DNA from: a virus
Strand: one strand, 5' to 3'
IMG/VR virus record: IMGVR_UViG_3300044732_001809
Location: 1 to 33,069 of that record
DNA: 33,069 nt
Position 1 is the first letter of the stretch. The number at the start of each line of letters is the position of its first letter. The notes beneath the pieces are model-generated. The model had not been told where the DNA came from and did no database searches. It worked only from the letters and a program-made list of their open reading frames with translations. The position numbers were made by a program, and so were the translations under genes. Below, piece after piece: positions 25,072-32,913 of the stretch.

Positions 25072-25482
25072 ATGGGATACACTTATAACTGGGAATTAAC
25101 TGGTTTGAAAAAATCTAATACTGATTATCTAACCGATGTTATTATTGGTACACAATGGAAAGTAACTGCAACTGACGAAGAAGGAAATGTTGGTAGTTTT
25201 ACTGGAGCTACACCTTTCAAAGCAACTGATGTTGATGTTGATAACTTTGTAGAATATGAAGCACTTACTGAAACTGAAGTATTGACTTGGGTTAAAAACC
25301 ATGTTAGTGGTTCTAATCCATCTACAAACTATTGGTCTCATATTATGGAAAGAATCGGAAAACAAATCGATGAAACAAAATACAATATTATGTCTGTTAA
25401 TGCAGAATTGTTTCCTTGGTCTACTGGTTCTATCTCTGGTTCAGTTACACCTGACCCAAATATGGCGCCTCCAACGATTTAA
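25072..25482 (+). CDS. Conserved phage protein of unknown function (DUF7936-like)
   Basis: 136 aa, beginning MGYTYNWELTGLKK, with a central strand QWKVTATDEEGNVGSFTGAT and a helical part LTETEVLTWVKNHVSG, then MERIGKQIDE. This layout, with a W near the start, a W-x-(V/K)-TATDE-G segment and a terminal IQ-K-ID helix, matches small conserved proteins encoded near tail genes in T4-like phages (I recall DUF7936; moderate certainty). The C-terminal tail (SGSISGSVTPDPNMAPPTI) is low-complexity. It has its own putative promoter and is followed by a hairpin terminator, so it appears to be a single-gene unit just upstream of the sheath gene. Role unknown. Confidence 0.65.
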   Translation: MGYTYNWELTGLKKSNTDYLTDVIIGTQWKVTATDEEGNVGSFTGATPFKATDVDVDNFVEYEALTETEVLTWVKNHVSGSNPSTNYWSHIMERIGKQIDETKYNIMSVNAELFPWSTGSISGSVTPDPNMAPPTI

Positions 25483-25505
25483 TAGTATAAAAAATACTTT
25501 ATTTG

Positions 25506-25552
25506 AAATATCCAAAGCATATTAGTACTTAATTTATGTTTTGGATATTTTC
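25506..25552 (+). terminator. Hairpin terminator between small gene and sheath gene
   Basis: AAATATCCAAA (25506-25516) pairs with TTTGGATATTT (25540-25550); four further inner pairs and one G-T wobble extend the stem. The loop is about 13 bases. A short T stretch follows. It is AT-rich but long, and it separates the small gene from the sheath promoter. Confidence 0.55.
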
Positions 25553-25554
25553 AT

Positions 25555-25564
25555 TATATTTATA
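25555..25564 (+). promoter_or_regulatory. Putative late promoter before tail sheath gene
   Basis: TATATTTATA directly follows the terminator hairpin. The ATG at 25616 is 51 bases further on, giving the longest leader of the set. The TATAA half seen in other copies is replaced by TATGTG here. Confidence 0.5.
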
Positions 25565-25615
25565 TGTGTACTTTTACATTAAAAATTACAATAACAACCA
25601 AATTGCAGAAATAAA

Positions 25616-27931
25616 ATGGCAGAAAGAATTGTATCACCTGGCGTATTCACAAGAGAAAACGATTTATCGTTCCTACCTCAAGGGGTTGGCGAAATCGGAG
25701 CCGCATTCATAGGACCTTTGAAAGAAGGACCTTCATTCGTACCTACTATCGTAAGAACACAAGCTGAATTCGAAGAAAAATTCGGAAAAGTTGATGGAAC
25801 ATATTATACGGAGTATGCAGTACAAAATTATTTAAGAGAAGCTGGACAAGCTACCATCGTAAGAGTTGGTGGTATTGGTGGCTATACTCAAACAAACGGT
25901 ATCGCTATCGTTGCATCCGGTTCTATTAATGGTAGAAAAATAGTAGGAACACTATATTCAACATCTAATGGAGATGCTGCAGTTGGATTTGTAGGACCAA
26001 CATTGGTATCAAGTCTAACAACATCTGGTTCATTTACTATAAGTGGTATAACTGGTTCTGGTACTAATGGTAATGTATCGGCATCGATTTTACCATCTGC
26101 TACAAATGATATAGCTGATGTGTTTGGAGAATCCGCATTCGGAGCTAAAAAAGCTTATAGCTATATGTTCTTTGAAAATATGGCGGCTACTTATACTGGT
26201 TCTGTTTATAACGCAACAATAGTAGAAGGTATTTCATTACCACCACAAATTTACGGAAATGCAGCACAAGCTGAAACTCCAATGGTTGATTCTCAATTGA
26301 TTTCTGGTGAAAGATATGACCTTTTCAAATTTGTAACAATCGGTGATGGTACTGCATATAACACTAAATTCAAAGTTGCTATCTCTAATGTTAAAGCAGC
26401 TGGTGAAGATGGTGCAACTGACTATTCTACATTTACTGTAACTATCAGACGATTTGATGATACTGATAAGAGAAAAGTTGTATTAGAAACATTTGCTAAT
26501 GTAAACTTAGACCCATCATCAACTAACTACATTGGTAGAAGAATTGGTGATAGATATTATACAACTGATGATAGTGGTAAAATTACTGAATTTGGTGATT
26601 GGGCAAACCAATCAAAATATGTAAGAGTTGAAGTAGCAGCAGCTGGTTCATACCCAATATCAGCAGCACCATTTGGACATGAGGCTTATACAAATCCAAT
26701 AAAAACAAACAATACAAACGAAGATTCATATGTACCTCCTGTTGTTTACTCAACAGCTGGAGCTAGTAACACAGCATCATCTCCAATTTATTATAGTGGA
26801 TTTGATTTTGAAACAGCTGGTGTATCGGATGATAACAAAATGTATTTGAAACCAATTCCTGCTGGTGCACTTAACGGAGCTAACGTAGCATTTGCATTTG
26901 ATTCACAATTATCATATGTAATGACTGGTTCTAATTCTACGGATATGGCTAAGAGACAATTTATCTTAGGATTCCAATATGGATTTGATGGTAACGCACC
27001 TACTGTTAAAATTAACTTAGGAACTGATATGACTCAAGCAAACTCACAAGGTTTGAACTTAGCAACTTCAATATCAAATGGTACTTTAGGATATACAAAA
27101 GCAATCAACGCTATTTCTAACGCTGATGAGTATGATATCAATATGGTTGTAACACCAGGTATTATTAGAGAATTACACCCTGCAGTTACTACAAAGGTAA
27201 TTGATATGGTTGAAGATAGACAAGATTGTTTCTACATAGCAGACTTTAATAGAGTGGGTGCATCAATTGCAGAAGCTACTGCACAATCAAATTCAGTAGA
27301 TTCAAACTATGTAGCAACTTATTATCCTTGGGTTAAAACTTTGGATACTAATACTAACAAAATTCTTTCAGTTCCACCATCAGTATTGATGCCGGCTGTA
27401 TTCGCTGCAAACGATAGATTAGCAGCAGAATGGTTCGCACCTGCTGGTTTGAATAGAGGTGGTATCACTGGAGCAATTAGTGTTCTAAATAGATTAACAC
27501 ATGCTGAAAGAGATACTCTTTATGAGAACAAAGTAAACCCAATCGCTTCATTCCCTGGACAAGGTATTGTAGCATTCGGACAGAAGACATTGCAAGATAA
27601 GGCATCCGCTTTAGATAGAATCAATGTTAGAAGATTACTTATCGTTCTTAAGAAGTTTATCGCTTCAACATCTCGTTACTTAGTGTTCGAACAAAACACA
27701 GCAACTACTAGAGCTAGATTCTTAAACACTGTGAACCCTTACTTAGAGGCAGTTCAACAAAGACAAGGTTTATACGCATTCAAAGTGGTGATGGATGAAT
27801 CCAACAACACACCGGATGTAATTGATAGAAACATATTAGCAGGACAGATTTTCTTACAACCGGCAAAGACAGCGGAATTTATCGTAATAGATTTCAACAT
27901 CTTACCAACTGGAGCAAGTTTCTCAGCATAA
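25616..27931 (+). CDS. Tail sheath protein (gp18-like)
   Basis: 771 aa. The N-terminus has the sheath signature SPGVFTRENDLS, followed by GEIGAAFIGPLKEGP, FEEKFGKVDGTYYTEYAVQNY and the ATIVRVGG strand. The C-terminal domain carries NRGGITGA, FPGQGIVAFGQKTL, then ALDRINVRRLLIVLKKFI (residues ~665-682), a segment conserved in contractile sheaths, and FIVIDFNILPTGASFSA at the end. The sheath polymer surrounds the tail tube and contracts to drive the tube into the host. T4 gp18 has 659 residues; the extra length here lies in the central, outward-facing part (residues ~100-450), which is usually variable. The start is supported by the conserved MAERIVSPGVF context. The tube gene follows directly, as in T4. 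Confidence 0.95.
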   Translation: MAERIVSPGVFTRENDLSFLPQGVGEIGAAFIGPLKEGPSFVPTIVRTQAEFEEKFGKVDGTYYTEYAVQNYLREAGQATIVRVGGIGGYTQTNGIAIVASGSINGRKIVGTLYSTSNGDAAVGFVGPTLVSSLTTSGSFTISGITGSGTNGNVSASILPSATNDIADVFGESAFGAKKAYSYMFFENMAATYTGSVYNATIVEGISLPPQIYGNAAQAETPMVDSQLISGERYDLFKFVTIGDGTAYNTKFKVAISNVKAAGEDGATDYSTFTVTIRRFDDTDKRKVVLETFANVNLDPSSTNYIGRRIGDRYYTTDDSGKITEFGDWANQSKYVRVEVAAAGSYPISAAPFGHEAYTNPIKTNNTNEDSYVPPVVYSTAGASNTASSPIYYSGFDFETAGVSDDNKMYLKPIPAGALNGANVAFAFDSQLSYVMTGSNSTDMAKRQFILGFQYGFDGNAPTVKINLGTDMTQANSQGLNLATSISNGTLGYTKAINAISNADEYDINMVVTPGIIRELHPAVTTKVIDMVEDRQDCFYIADFNRVGASIAEATAQSNSVDSNYVATYYPWVKTLDTNTNKILSVPPSVLMPAVFAANDRLAAEWFAPAGLNRGGITGAISVLNRLTHAERDTLYENKVNPIASFPGQGIVAFGQKTLQDKASALDRINVRRLLIVLKKFIASTSRYLVFEQNTATTRARFLNTVNPYLEAVQQRQGLYAFKVVMDESNNTPDVIDRNILAGQIFLQPAKTAEFIVIDFNILPTGASFSA

Positions 27932-27951
27932 TATGGAAAAGCAAAAAGTAG

Positions 27952-27970
27952 ATATTTATTAATATAAAAA
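27952..27970 (+). promoter_or_regulatory. Putative late promoter before tail tube gene
   Basis: ATATTTATT at 27952-27960 followed by TATAAAAA at 27963-27970, 12 bases before the ATG at 27983. One base differs from the TATTTATA core. A separate tube promoter would allow more tube than sheath messenger. Confidence 0.45.
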
Positions 27971-27982
27971 AGCAACAATAAA

Positions 27983-28471
27983 ATGGCAGAAATATTAGAG
28001 TTTGACAAGATGTTCTATACGAACTTCGAACCTAAGATGAAGAACCGCTATGTAATGGAAATTGACGGTATTCAATCTTACTTAGTTAAAGCGGCAGCAA
28101 GACCTTCAATTCAATTTGAAGTAATAACTTTAGACCACATCAACGTAAAAAGAAAGTTGAAAGGTAAAGGTGAATGGCAAGATATAACAATTACATTGTT
28201 TGACCCAATTGTACCATCTGGTGCACAATCGGTGATGGAATGGGTTCGTTTATCACATGAATCTATTACTGGTAGAGATGGCTACGCTGATTTCTATAAG
28301 AAAGATATCGATTTCTATATGTTAGGTCCTGTTGGTGATAAGATTGAGCAGTGGAAATTAAAAGGTGCATTCATCTCACAAGCAAATTTTGGTGATGTTG
28401 CATTTGATTCTAACGAACCTGCAACAATCGAATTGACATTGGCTTACGATTACGCAATTCTTGAATTCTAA
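27983..28471 (+). CDS. Tail tube protein (gp19-like)
   Basis: 162 aa, almost the length of T4 gp19 (163 aa). Landmarks of the tube family are the start FDKMFYTNFEPKMKNRYVME, then YLVKAAARPSI, the beta hairpin KRKLKGKGEWQDITITLFDP, the helix SVMEWVRLSHE, and the ending LTLAYDYAILEF. It polymerises into stacked hexameric rings around the tape measure and forms the DNA channel inside the sheath. It follows the sheath gene with its own putative promoter and is followed by a strong terminator. Confidence 0.95.
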   Translation: MAEILEFDKMFYTNFEPKMKNRYVMEIDGIQSYLVKAAARPSIQFEVITLDHINVKRKLKGKGEWQDITITLFDPIVPSGAQSVMEWVRLSHESITGRDGYADFYKKDIDFYMLGPVGDKIEQWKLKGAFISQANFGDVAFDSNEPATIELTLAYDYAILEF

Positions 28472-28492
28472 TATTCAATTAAAATAAAAAAT

Positions 28493-28526
28493 AAAAGGGA
28501 TACTCAAAAGGTATCCCTTTTTTATT
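28493..28526 (+). terminator. Intrinsic terminator after tail tube gene
   Basis: AAAAGGGATAC (28493-28503) pairs perfectly with GTATCCCTTTT (28511-28521) across a 7-base loop, and the right arm runs into a T stretch. This is the clearest intrinsic terminator in the window and ends transcription of the abundant sheath/tube genes. Confidence 0.85.
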
Positions 28527-28546
28527 TCAATTTTTTGAAATCTATG

Positions 28547-28559
28547 TATTTATATATAC
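28547..28559 (+). promoter_or_regulatory. Putative late promoter before gp26-like gene
   Basis: TATTTATA at 28547-28554 continuing as TATACA, shortly after the terminator and 26 bases before the ATG at 28581. Same recurrent core as the other leaders. Confidence 0.5.
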
Positions 28560-28580
28560 AAACTTAAAAATATTAATGTT

Positions 28581-29405
28581 ATGGCAGAAATTGCAAATAC
28601 GGAACACATAGAAACTCCAAAAGTATCTAATGTACCACCACCAAGACAATTCGATTTTCCAACGGAAACAATTGAATTACCTTCACAAGGATTAGTTTAT
28701 CCAGAAGGACACCCATTAAGAAAGGGTACTATTCAACTAAAATATATGACAGCTAAAGAGGAAGATATCCTAGCATCACAAAATCTTATTAAAAAAGGTA
28801 TTGTTTTGGATAGATTATTTGAATCAGTTGTTGTTGAACCGGGATTGAATATTGATGATGTATATATCGGTGATAAAAATGCTATTTTATTAGCAACTCG
28901 TATTTTAGGATATGGAGCTGATTATGAGGTAGAAGTAAATGACCCATTTAGTGGAGAAAGACAGCAAGTGGTAATTGATTTATCGGCAATAAAAACAAAA
29001 GATTTGGATTTCGATAAACTAAATTCTAATAATTTATACGAATTCACATTACCTTCAAATGGAAAAGTAATTCAATTCAGATTATTAACACATAAAGATG
29101 AAGTTGAAATTACAAAAGAAGTTCAGGCATTAGAAAGATTGAATAAAAATTCATCTTTGGCATCGGATGTAACTACTCGTTTTAGATATATGATTATATC
29201 TGTCGATGGTAATTCAGATAGAGGATTTGTTAATAGATGGATTCAAAATTCATTTTTAGCAAAAGATACAAAATCTTTTAGAGCATATATAAAAGAAATT
29301 TCACCAGATATGGATATGAGATATGTATTTGTATCTGATATTACAGGCGAATCGGAGGCGCTAGATATCCCATTCGGGATTAACTTTTTTTACCCTTCCA
29401 ACTGA
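28581..29405 (+). CDS. gp26-family baseplate hub / tail assembly protein
   Basis: 274 aa. Residues 31-47 (IELPSQGLVYPEGHPLR), 55-64 (YMTAKEEDIL) and the following KKGIVLDRLFESVV are the signature of the T4_baseplate family (PF12322, T4 gp26). In T4, gp26 assists hub assembly and is not a major final component. In many phages a member of this family sits upstream of the tape measure gene where tail assembly chaperones are usually found, as here. The C-terminus (DIPFGINFFYPSN) is typical of the family. A second frame overlaps its last 40 bases and continues into the next short gene, with a run of seven T at 29385-29391. That raises the possibility of a frameshifted longer product, as in other tail assembly chaperones. 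Confidence 0.85.
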   Translation: MAEIANTEHIETPKVSNVPPPRQFDFPTETIELPSQGLVYPEGHPLRKGTIQLKYMTAKEEDILASQNLIKKGIVLDRLFESVVVEPGLNIDDVYIGDKNAILLATRILGYGADYEVEVNDPFSGERQQVVIDLSAIKTKDLDFDKLNSNNLYEFTLPSNGKVIQFRLLTHKDEVEITKEVQALERLNKNSSLASDVTTRFRYMIISVDGNSDRGFVNRWIQNSFLAKDTKSFRAYIKEISPDMDMRYVFVSDITGESEALDIPFGINFFYPSN

Positions 29406-29439
29406 TTATAGAATTCAACTACATACCCAAATTTGGGAA
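29365..29439 (+). other. Overlapping out-of-frame extension with T-run, possible frameshift site
   Basis: The frame of the next short gene stays open back to 29365, overlapping the gp26-like gene by about 40 bases. The seven T at 29385-29391 would allow a shift (+1 or -2) from AAC-TTT-TTT into ACC-CTT-CCA. The pre-ATG residues (LPTDYRIQLHTQIWE) read like real protein continuous with the downstream helix. There is no ATG, GTG or TTG in this upstream stretch. Frameshifting is inferred. Confidence 0.4.
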
Positions 29440-29604
29440 ATGGTTCAATTTAGTAATGGGTTTACTTGGTATGAAGTTTATTCGATGCCACTTTATCTTA
29501 GAAGATTCTACTTCCAAAAGTTAGTAGACCTTAAGAAAAAAGAAGCTGAGGAGAATAAAAAAATACAATCTAAGATGAAATCACCAAGAGTGAGGATGCG
29601 TTAA
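29440..29604 (+). CDS. Short tail-assembly ORF following gp26 (54 aa from ATG)
   Basis: From the ATG at 29440 it encodes 54 aa: a hydrophobic/aromatic part (FTWYEVYSMPLYLRRFYFQK) then a charged lysine/glutamate helix and a basic tail ending VRMR. Small ORFs with (V/I)-Y-x-MP-x-(Y/H)LR-x-F directly behind gp26-family genes are common in T4-like phages, as I recall them. It is out of frame with gp26 and may be made either from this ATG or as a C-terminal extension by frameshifting. The position between the gp26-like gene and the tape measure gene suggests a tail assembly chaperone that coats the tape measure protein. Its 3' end, including the stop codon, lies inside the terminator hairpin. Confidence 0.65.
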   Translation: MVQFSNGFTWYEVYSMPLYLRRFYFQKLVDLKKKEAEENKKIQSKMKSPRVRMR

Positions 29605-29618
29605 TCCTCACTTTTTTA
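29586..29618 (+). terminator. Intrinsic terminator overlapping end of short ORF
   Basis: GTGAGGAT (29590-29597) pairs with ATCCTCAC (29604-29611) over a 6-base loop, with A-T pairs extending outward into the TTTTTT run (29612-29617). It ends the gp26-like unit just before a putative promoter. Confidence 0.8.
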
Positions 29619-29624
29619 TTATCC

Positions 29625-29645
29625 AATATTTATACAATATAAAGA
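29625..29645 (+). promoter_or_regulatory. Putative late promoter before tape measure operon
   Basis: TATTTATA at 29627-29634, then TATAAAGA at 29638-29645, forming the inverted repeat TTTATA-CAA-TATAAA. The ATG follows at 29654. It lies just after the terminator, as expected for a unit boundary. Confidence 0.5.
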
Positions 29646-29653
29646 AACGAACT

Positions 29654-29869
29654 ATGTCAACGCATAAAAAACCAATAAAAGAAAACTTATTTGATTCTGC
29701 TAAGAAATTTACAGATGCATTTTTCGATGGGTTGAAATCAAATACAATTAATCATGCATTAGAAAAAGCTAAAAAGAATAAAAGTATGCCGGTTCCTGTT
29801 GTACAAAAAATGAAAGAATTGGATAAAGCTGCAAAAGAACTTGAGCAAATGCTTAAGGATTACGAATAA
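29654..29869 (+). CDS. Small charged helical protein upstream of tape measure
   Basis: 71 aa, 21% lysine by eye. NLFDSAKKFTDAFFDGLKS and HALEKAKKNKS are amphipathic, and the C-terminal half (VVQKMKELDKAAKELEQMLKDYE) reads as a coiled coil. No membrane segment or known motif. It is the first gene behind a promoter element and is followed 17 bases later by the tape measure gene, so it may be a tape measure chaperone or a tail-tip component. I do not recognise the family; function is unassigned. Confidence 0.65.
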   Translation: MSTHKKPIKENLFDSAKKFTDAFFDGLKSNTINHALEKAKKNKSMPVPVVQKMKELDKAAKELEQMLKDYE

Positions 29870-29886
29870 TTTAATTTAGATAGTTA

Positions 29887-32800
29887 ATGGCCGCGCAACC
29901 TGATGTAAAAGAATTACTACGAATAGCAAAAGAGCATAAAGCTGTATTGGATGACATGCTAGCGAATAAAACTGCGCAAGAAAGAGTTGATATAAAATCA
30001 ACGCAACCATATAAGGATAAAGTAAAATTATTAAGAGAAGCAAATACAGCAGTTCAGGAATTAAGAACAAAACAAAGAGATTACTTAGATACTTTAATTA
30101 AGCAAGAAGGTAGTGCAAAAAAATTAACTGGAATTTACACATCAATAGGAGCTCTTGAGCAAAAAAGATTACAAATTCAAGGAAGAGCTCTTGGAATGGA
30201 TAAAAATAAGGCCGCTGTATTTAATAAAATCGCAGACCTTAATCAAACTTTAGCAGGATTATCGGCAGAAGATGCAATACAACAAGCTGATATCAAAAGA
30301 CAATTAGATGATGAGTTTGAAAAATTAGAAGGTGTTAGGGGAATTCATTCTCATGTACGTAAATCACTATTAGAACAACGAAAAATTGCTGAAAGTTTAG
30401 CAGGATTAACGGATAAACAACGAACTTTTTTAGAAAAGCAATTAAAAGTATATGATACGATGAAAGATACCATAGGTATGGTATTGGAAACCGCATCAAT
30501 GCTAGTAAAAACACCATTTGGAATCATTGGTTCAGCTATAATGGGAGCTGGGTATGCTGCAGAAGCATTGGGTAAGACTGTTAGGGCAATGGGTGGCTAT
30601 ATGGGAGGTGTTACTTTCTCAACCACCGCATTAGGTTTAGTATTCAAAGATGCACAAGCAACAGCTGAAGGATTAAACGCAGAGTTGGGTGGTATGAAGG
30701 ATGTAACGTTCCAAACGCAACTCAATACTAATTTGATGGCTACTAATATGGGTATTAGTGGTCAGGAAGCAGCAGCATTAACTGGAAACTTCGCAAGATT
30801 AAATGGTAACTCTACATCTATTGCAGCTGATATGGCAGCTAGTACAAAAGCATTAGCAAAACAAAAAGGTGTAATGCCAGCAGCCGTAATGAGAGATGTA
30901 GCTAAATCATCAAAAGCATTTGCGGAATATGGTAAAGATGGTGGTAAGAATATAGCAGAAGCGGCTGTAGCAGCCGCTCAGTTGGGTGTTAATATGGATT
31001 CTTTAACTAAAGTTACTGACCATTTATTAGATTTTGAATCATCCATAACCGATGAATTGGAATTGGGTGCAATGCTTGGTAGGAATATAAATCTTAACAA
31101 AGCTAGGCAATTAGCATATGATGGTAAGATTGGTGCATCCGTAAAAGAAGCCCTTACTCAAATGGGTGGAGTTGATGCATATAATAAAATGGATATCTTC
31201 CAAAAACGCCAAGCAGCTAAAGCATTGGGATTATCTGTTGAAGAACTTGATAAAATGTCCCAAAATTTGGACAAGCTTAATGATGATGGTGAAATGCAAC
31301 TCACTACATTTGAAGCTATGTCTGAATCATTAACTGCATTTGCATCGGGTCCATTAGGTAGTGTATTAAAAGGATTGGGAGGTGCCATTATTGCAGCTGG
31401 ACAACTTAATATGGGATTAGGTTCTCTTGGATTTTCTATAAAAGGTATGGTAGGTGGTACATTTCAAGTACTTAAGAATTTGATTGGAATGTTAATGCCA
31501 ACAAAATTACTTGCAGCTAGTAAAGCATTTGGTAATTGGTTGGGTGATTCTAAATTAGGAAAAGGAATTGGTGCGCTTAAAGATAAATTATTCAAAGGTG
31601 TTGGTGAATCAAAAGGACCTGATTTGGAAAATGTATCCAAAACAACTGAAGCATCTGATAAAATGTCAGAAGGTAAAGGAGTTGGTGAAAAACTAAAAGA
31701 CCTTGCAGCCGGATTGAAAGAAATGGGAACTGCTAAAGTTTTATTTGGTGCACTTAATTTAATACCAACGGGTTTAGGATTTTTAGGAATGTTACCTGGT
31801 TTACCAACTCTATTCTTTTTATCTAAAATGGATATTAGTAAAGTTGGTGAAGGGTTGGGAAGTCTTGCCGAAGGTTTGACAGAAATGGCAAGTGGTAAAG
31901 TATTTCTTGGAGCGTTATCATTAGTAGTAACGGGAGCTGCATTTGCATTAATGACAGTTGGTGCTATTGGTTTGGCTGCTGTTGCTTTATTGGGTATCCC
32001 TGCTGGTGCTGGATTGGCTGGTATTGCGGGTGGTTTGAAAGCTATGGGTAATGCGGGATTCAAAGGTATTTTAATATTTGGATTATTAGCAGGAGTTATT
32101 GCATTAAGTGCATTGGCATTTCAACAATTTGCCGGAGTAGATTGGGCATCCGTTTTATATGGTGGAATTGCATTAGCTGGGTTCGCTATATTGGCAGCTG
32201 TGCTTGGGCAGTTTGCTTCACAAATTATAGTTGGTTCATTGGCAATAGCAATATTAGGAGTAGCATTGATACCATTTACCTATGCTATGAGTTTATTAGC
32301 AGGGTTAAGTATGGAATCAGTTGCAGCAGCTGCATTGGGATTGGTATTATTTGCTGGAGCTGTATTTGCATTGGGAGCAATAATGTTTAGTGGTGTTGGT
32401 GCATTAGTATTTGGTGCTGGTATATTAGCATTGATTGCATTAGGTGGAGCATTGGTAGTATTAGGTACAGGTATTAATGTATTGGCTAGTGGTATGGGTG
32501 CGTTGGGTAATGTAATTGGACCGATAGCAGAAAGTATATCTATGATTATGACATCATTAGGTGGTATACTTGGAATGATAGGACCTATTGCACTTTTATC
32601 AACAGCATTATTTGGATTGGGAGCATCTATGATATTTTTAGGTACAGCTGGATTAATTGCTTTACCTGGAATTGCTGCATTAGCATCTATTAAAGAAATA
32701 ACAGTTGGATTAGCTAGTATTCTTGGTATTGGTGGTGGGGCTGAAGGTGAATCGAAAGATGCTAAAATGGATGAATTGATTTCCGAAATAAAAGGATTAA

Positions 32801-32913
32801 GAGATGACTTGAAAGCAGGTAAGATAGCAGTTCATATGGATGGTGTTAAAGTTACTTCAAGTGTATCAAGAGTTGTAGACAAATTATCAGGTAACTCATA
32901 TAAACATAGTTAA
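29887..32913 (+). CDS. Tape measure protein
   Basis: 1008 aa. Residues 1-195 are charged helix, likely coiled coil. Residues ~198-245 form a first hydrophobic, Gly/Ala-rich stretch (GIIGSAIMGAGYAAEALG). Residues ~245-470 are an Ala-rich helical domain (SGQEAAALTGNFARLNGNS, LGAMLGRNINLNKARQLAYD) seen in tape measure proteins of T4-like environmental phages. Residues ~634-943 hold many hydrophobic helices, typical of the part inserted into the host membrane. The last 60 residues are soluble (ELISEIKGLRDDLKAGKIAV, MDGVKVTSSVSRVVDK). The protein sets the tail length, sits inside the tube and helps DNA cross the host envelope. No lysozyme or peptidase motif was seen. It uses an ATG 17 bases after the previous stop, and the next gene overlaps its stop codon by one base. 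Confidence 0.9.
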   Translation: MAAQPDVKELLRIAKEHKAVLDDMLANKTAQERVDIKSTQPYKDKVKLLREANTAVQELRTKQRDYLDTLIKQEGSAKKLTGIYTSIGALEQKRLQIQGRALGMDKNKAAVFNKIADLNQTLAGLSAEDAIQQADIKRQLDDEFEKLEGVRGIHSHVRKSLLEQRKIAESLAGLTDKQRTFLEKQLKVYDTMKDTIGMVLETASMLVKTPFGIIGSAIMGAGYAAEALGKTVRAMGGYMGGVTFSTTALGLVFKDAQATAEGLNAELGGMKDVTFQTQLNTNLMATNMGISGQEAAALTGNFARLNGNSTSIAADMAASTKALAKQKGVMPAAVMRDVAKSSKAFAEYGKDGGKNIAEAAVAAAQLGVNMDSLTKVTDHLLDFESSITDELELGAMLGRNINLNKARQLAYDGKIGASVKEALTQMGGVDAYNKMDIFQKRQAAKALGLSVEELDKMSQNLDKLNDDGEMQLTTFEAMSESLTAFASGPLGSVLKGLGGAIIAAGQLNMGLGSLGFSIKGMVGGTFQVLKNLIGMLMPTKLLAASKAFGNWLGDSKLGKGIGALKDKLFKGVGESKGPDLENVSKTTEASDKMSEGKGVGEKLKDLAAGLKEMGTAKVLFGALNLIPTGLGFLGMLPGLPTLFFLSKMDISKVGEGLGSLAEGLTEMASGKVFLGALSLVVTGAAFALMTVGAIGLAAVALLGIPAGAGLAGIAGGLKAMGNAGFKGILIFGLLAGVIALSALAFQQFAGVDWASVLYGGIALAGFAILAAVLGQFASQIIVGSLAIAILGVALIPFTYAMSLLAGLSMESVAAAALGLVLFAGAVFALGAIMFSGVGALVFGAGILALIALGGALVVLGTGINVLASGMGALGNVIGPIAESISMIMTSLGGILGMIGPIALLSTALFGLGASMIFLGTAGLIALPGIAALASIKEITVGLASILGIGGGAEGESKDAKMDELISEIKGLRDDLKAGKIAVHMDGVKVTSSVSRVVDKLSGNSYKHS

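Noticed and set aside
32142-32390. An 82-codon plus-strand frame inside the tape measure gene (and minus-strand frames at 31464-32063)
   Set aside because: Out-of-frame readings of the hydrophobic tape measure region with no gene-like leader.
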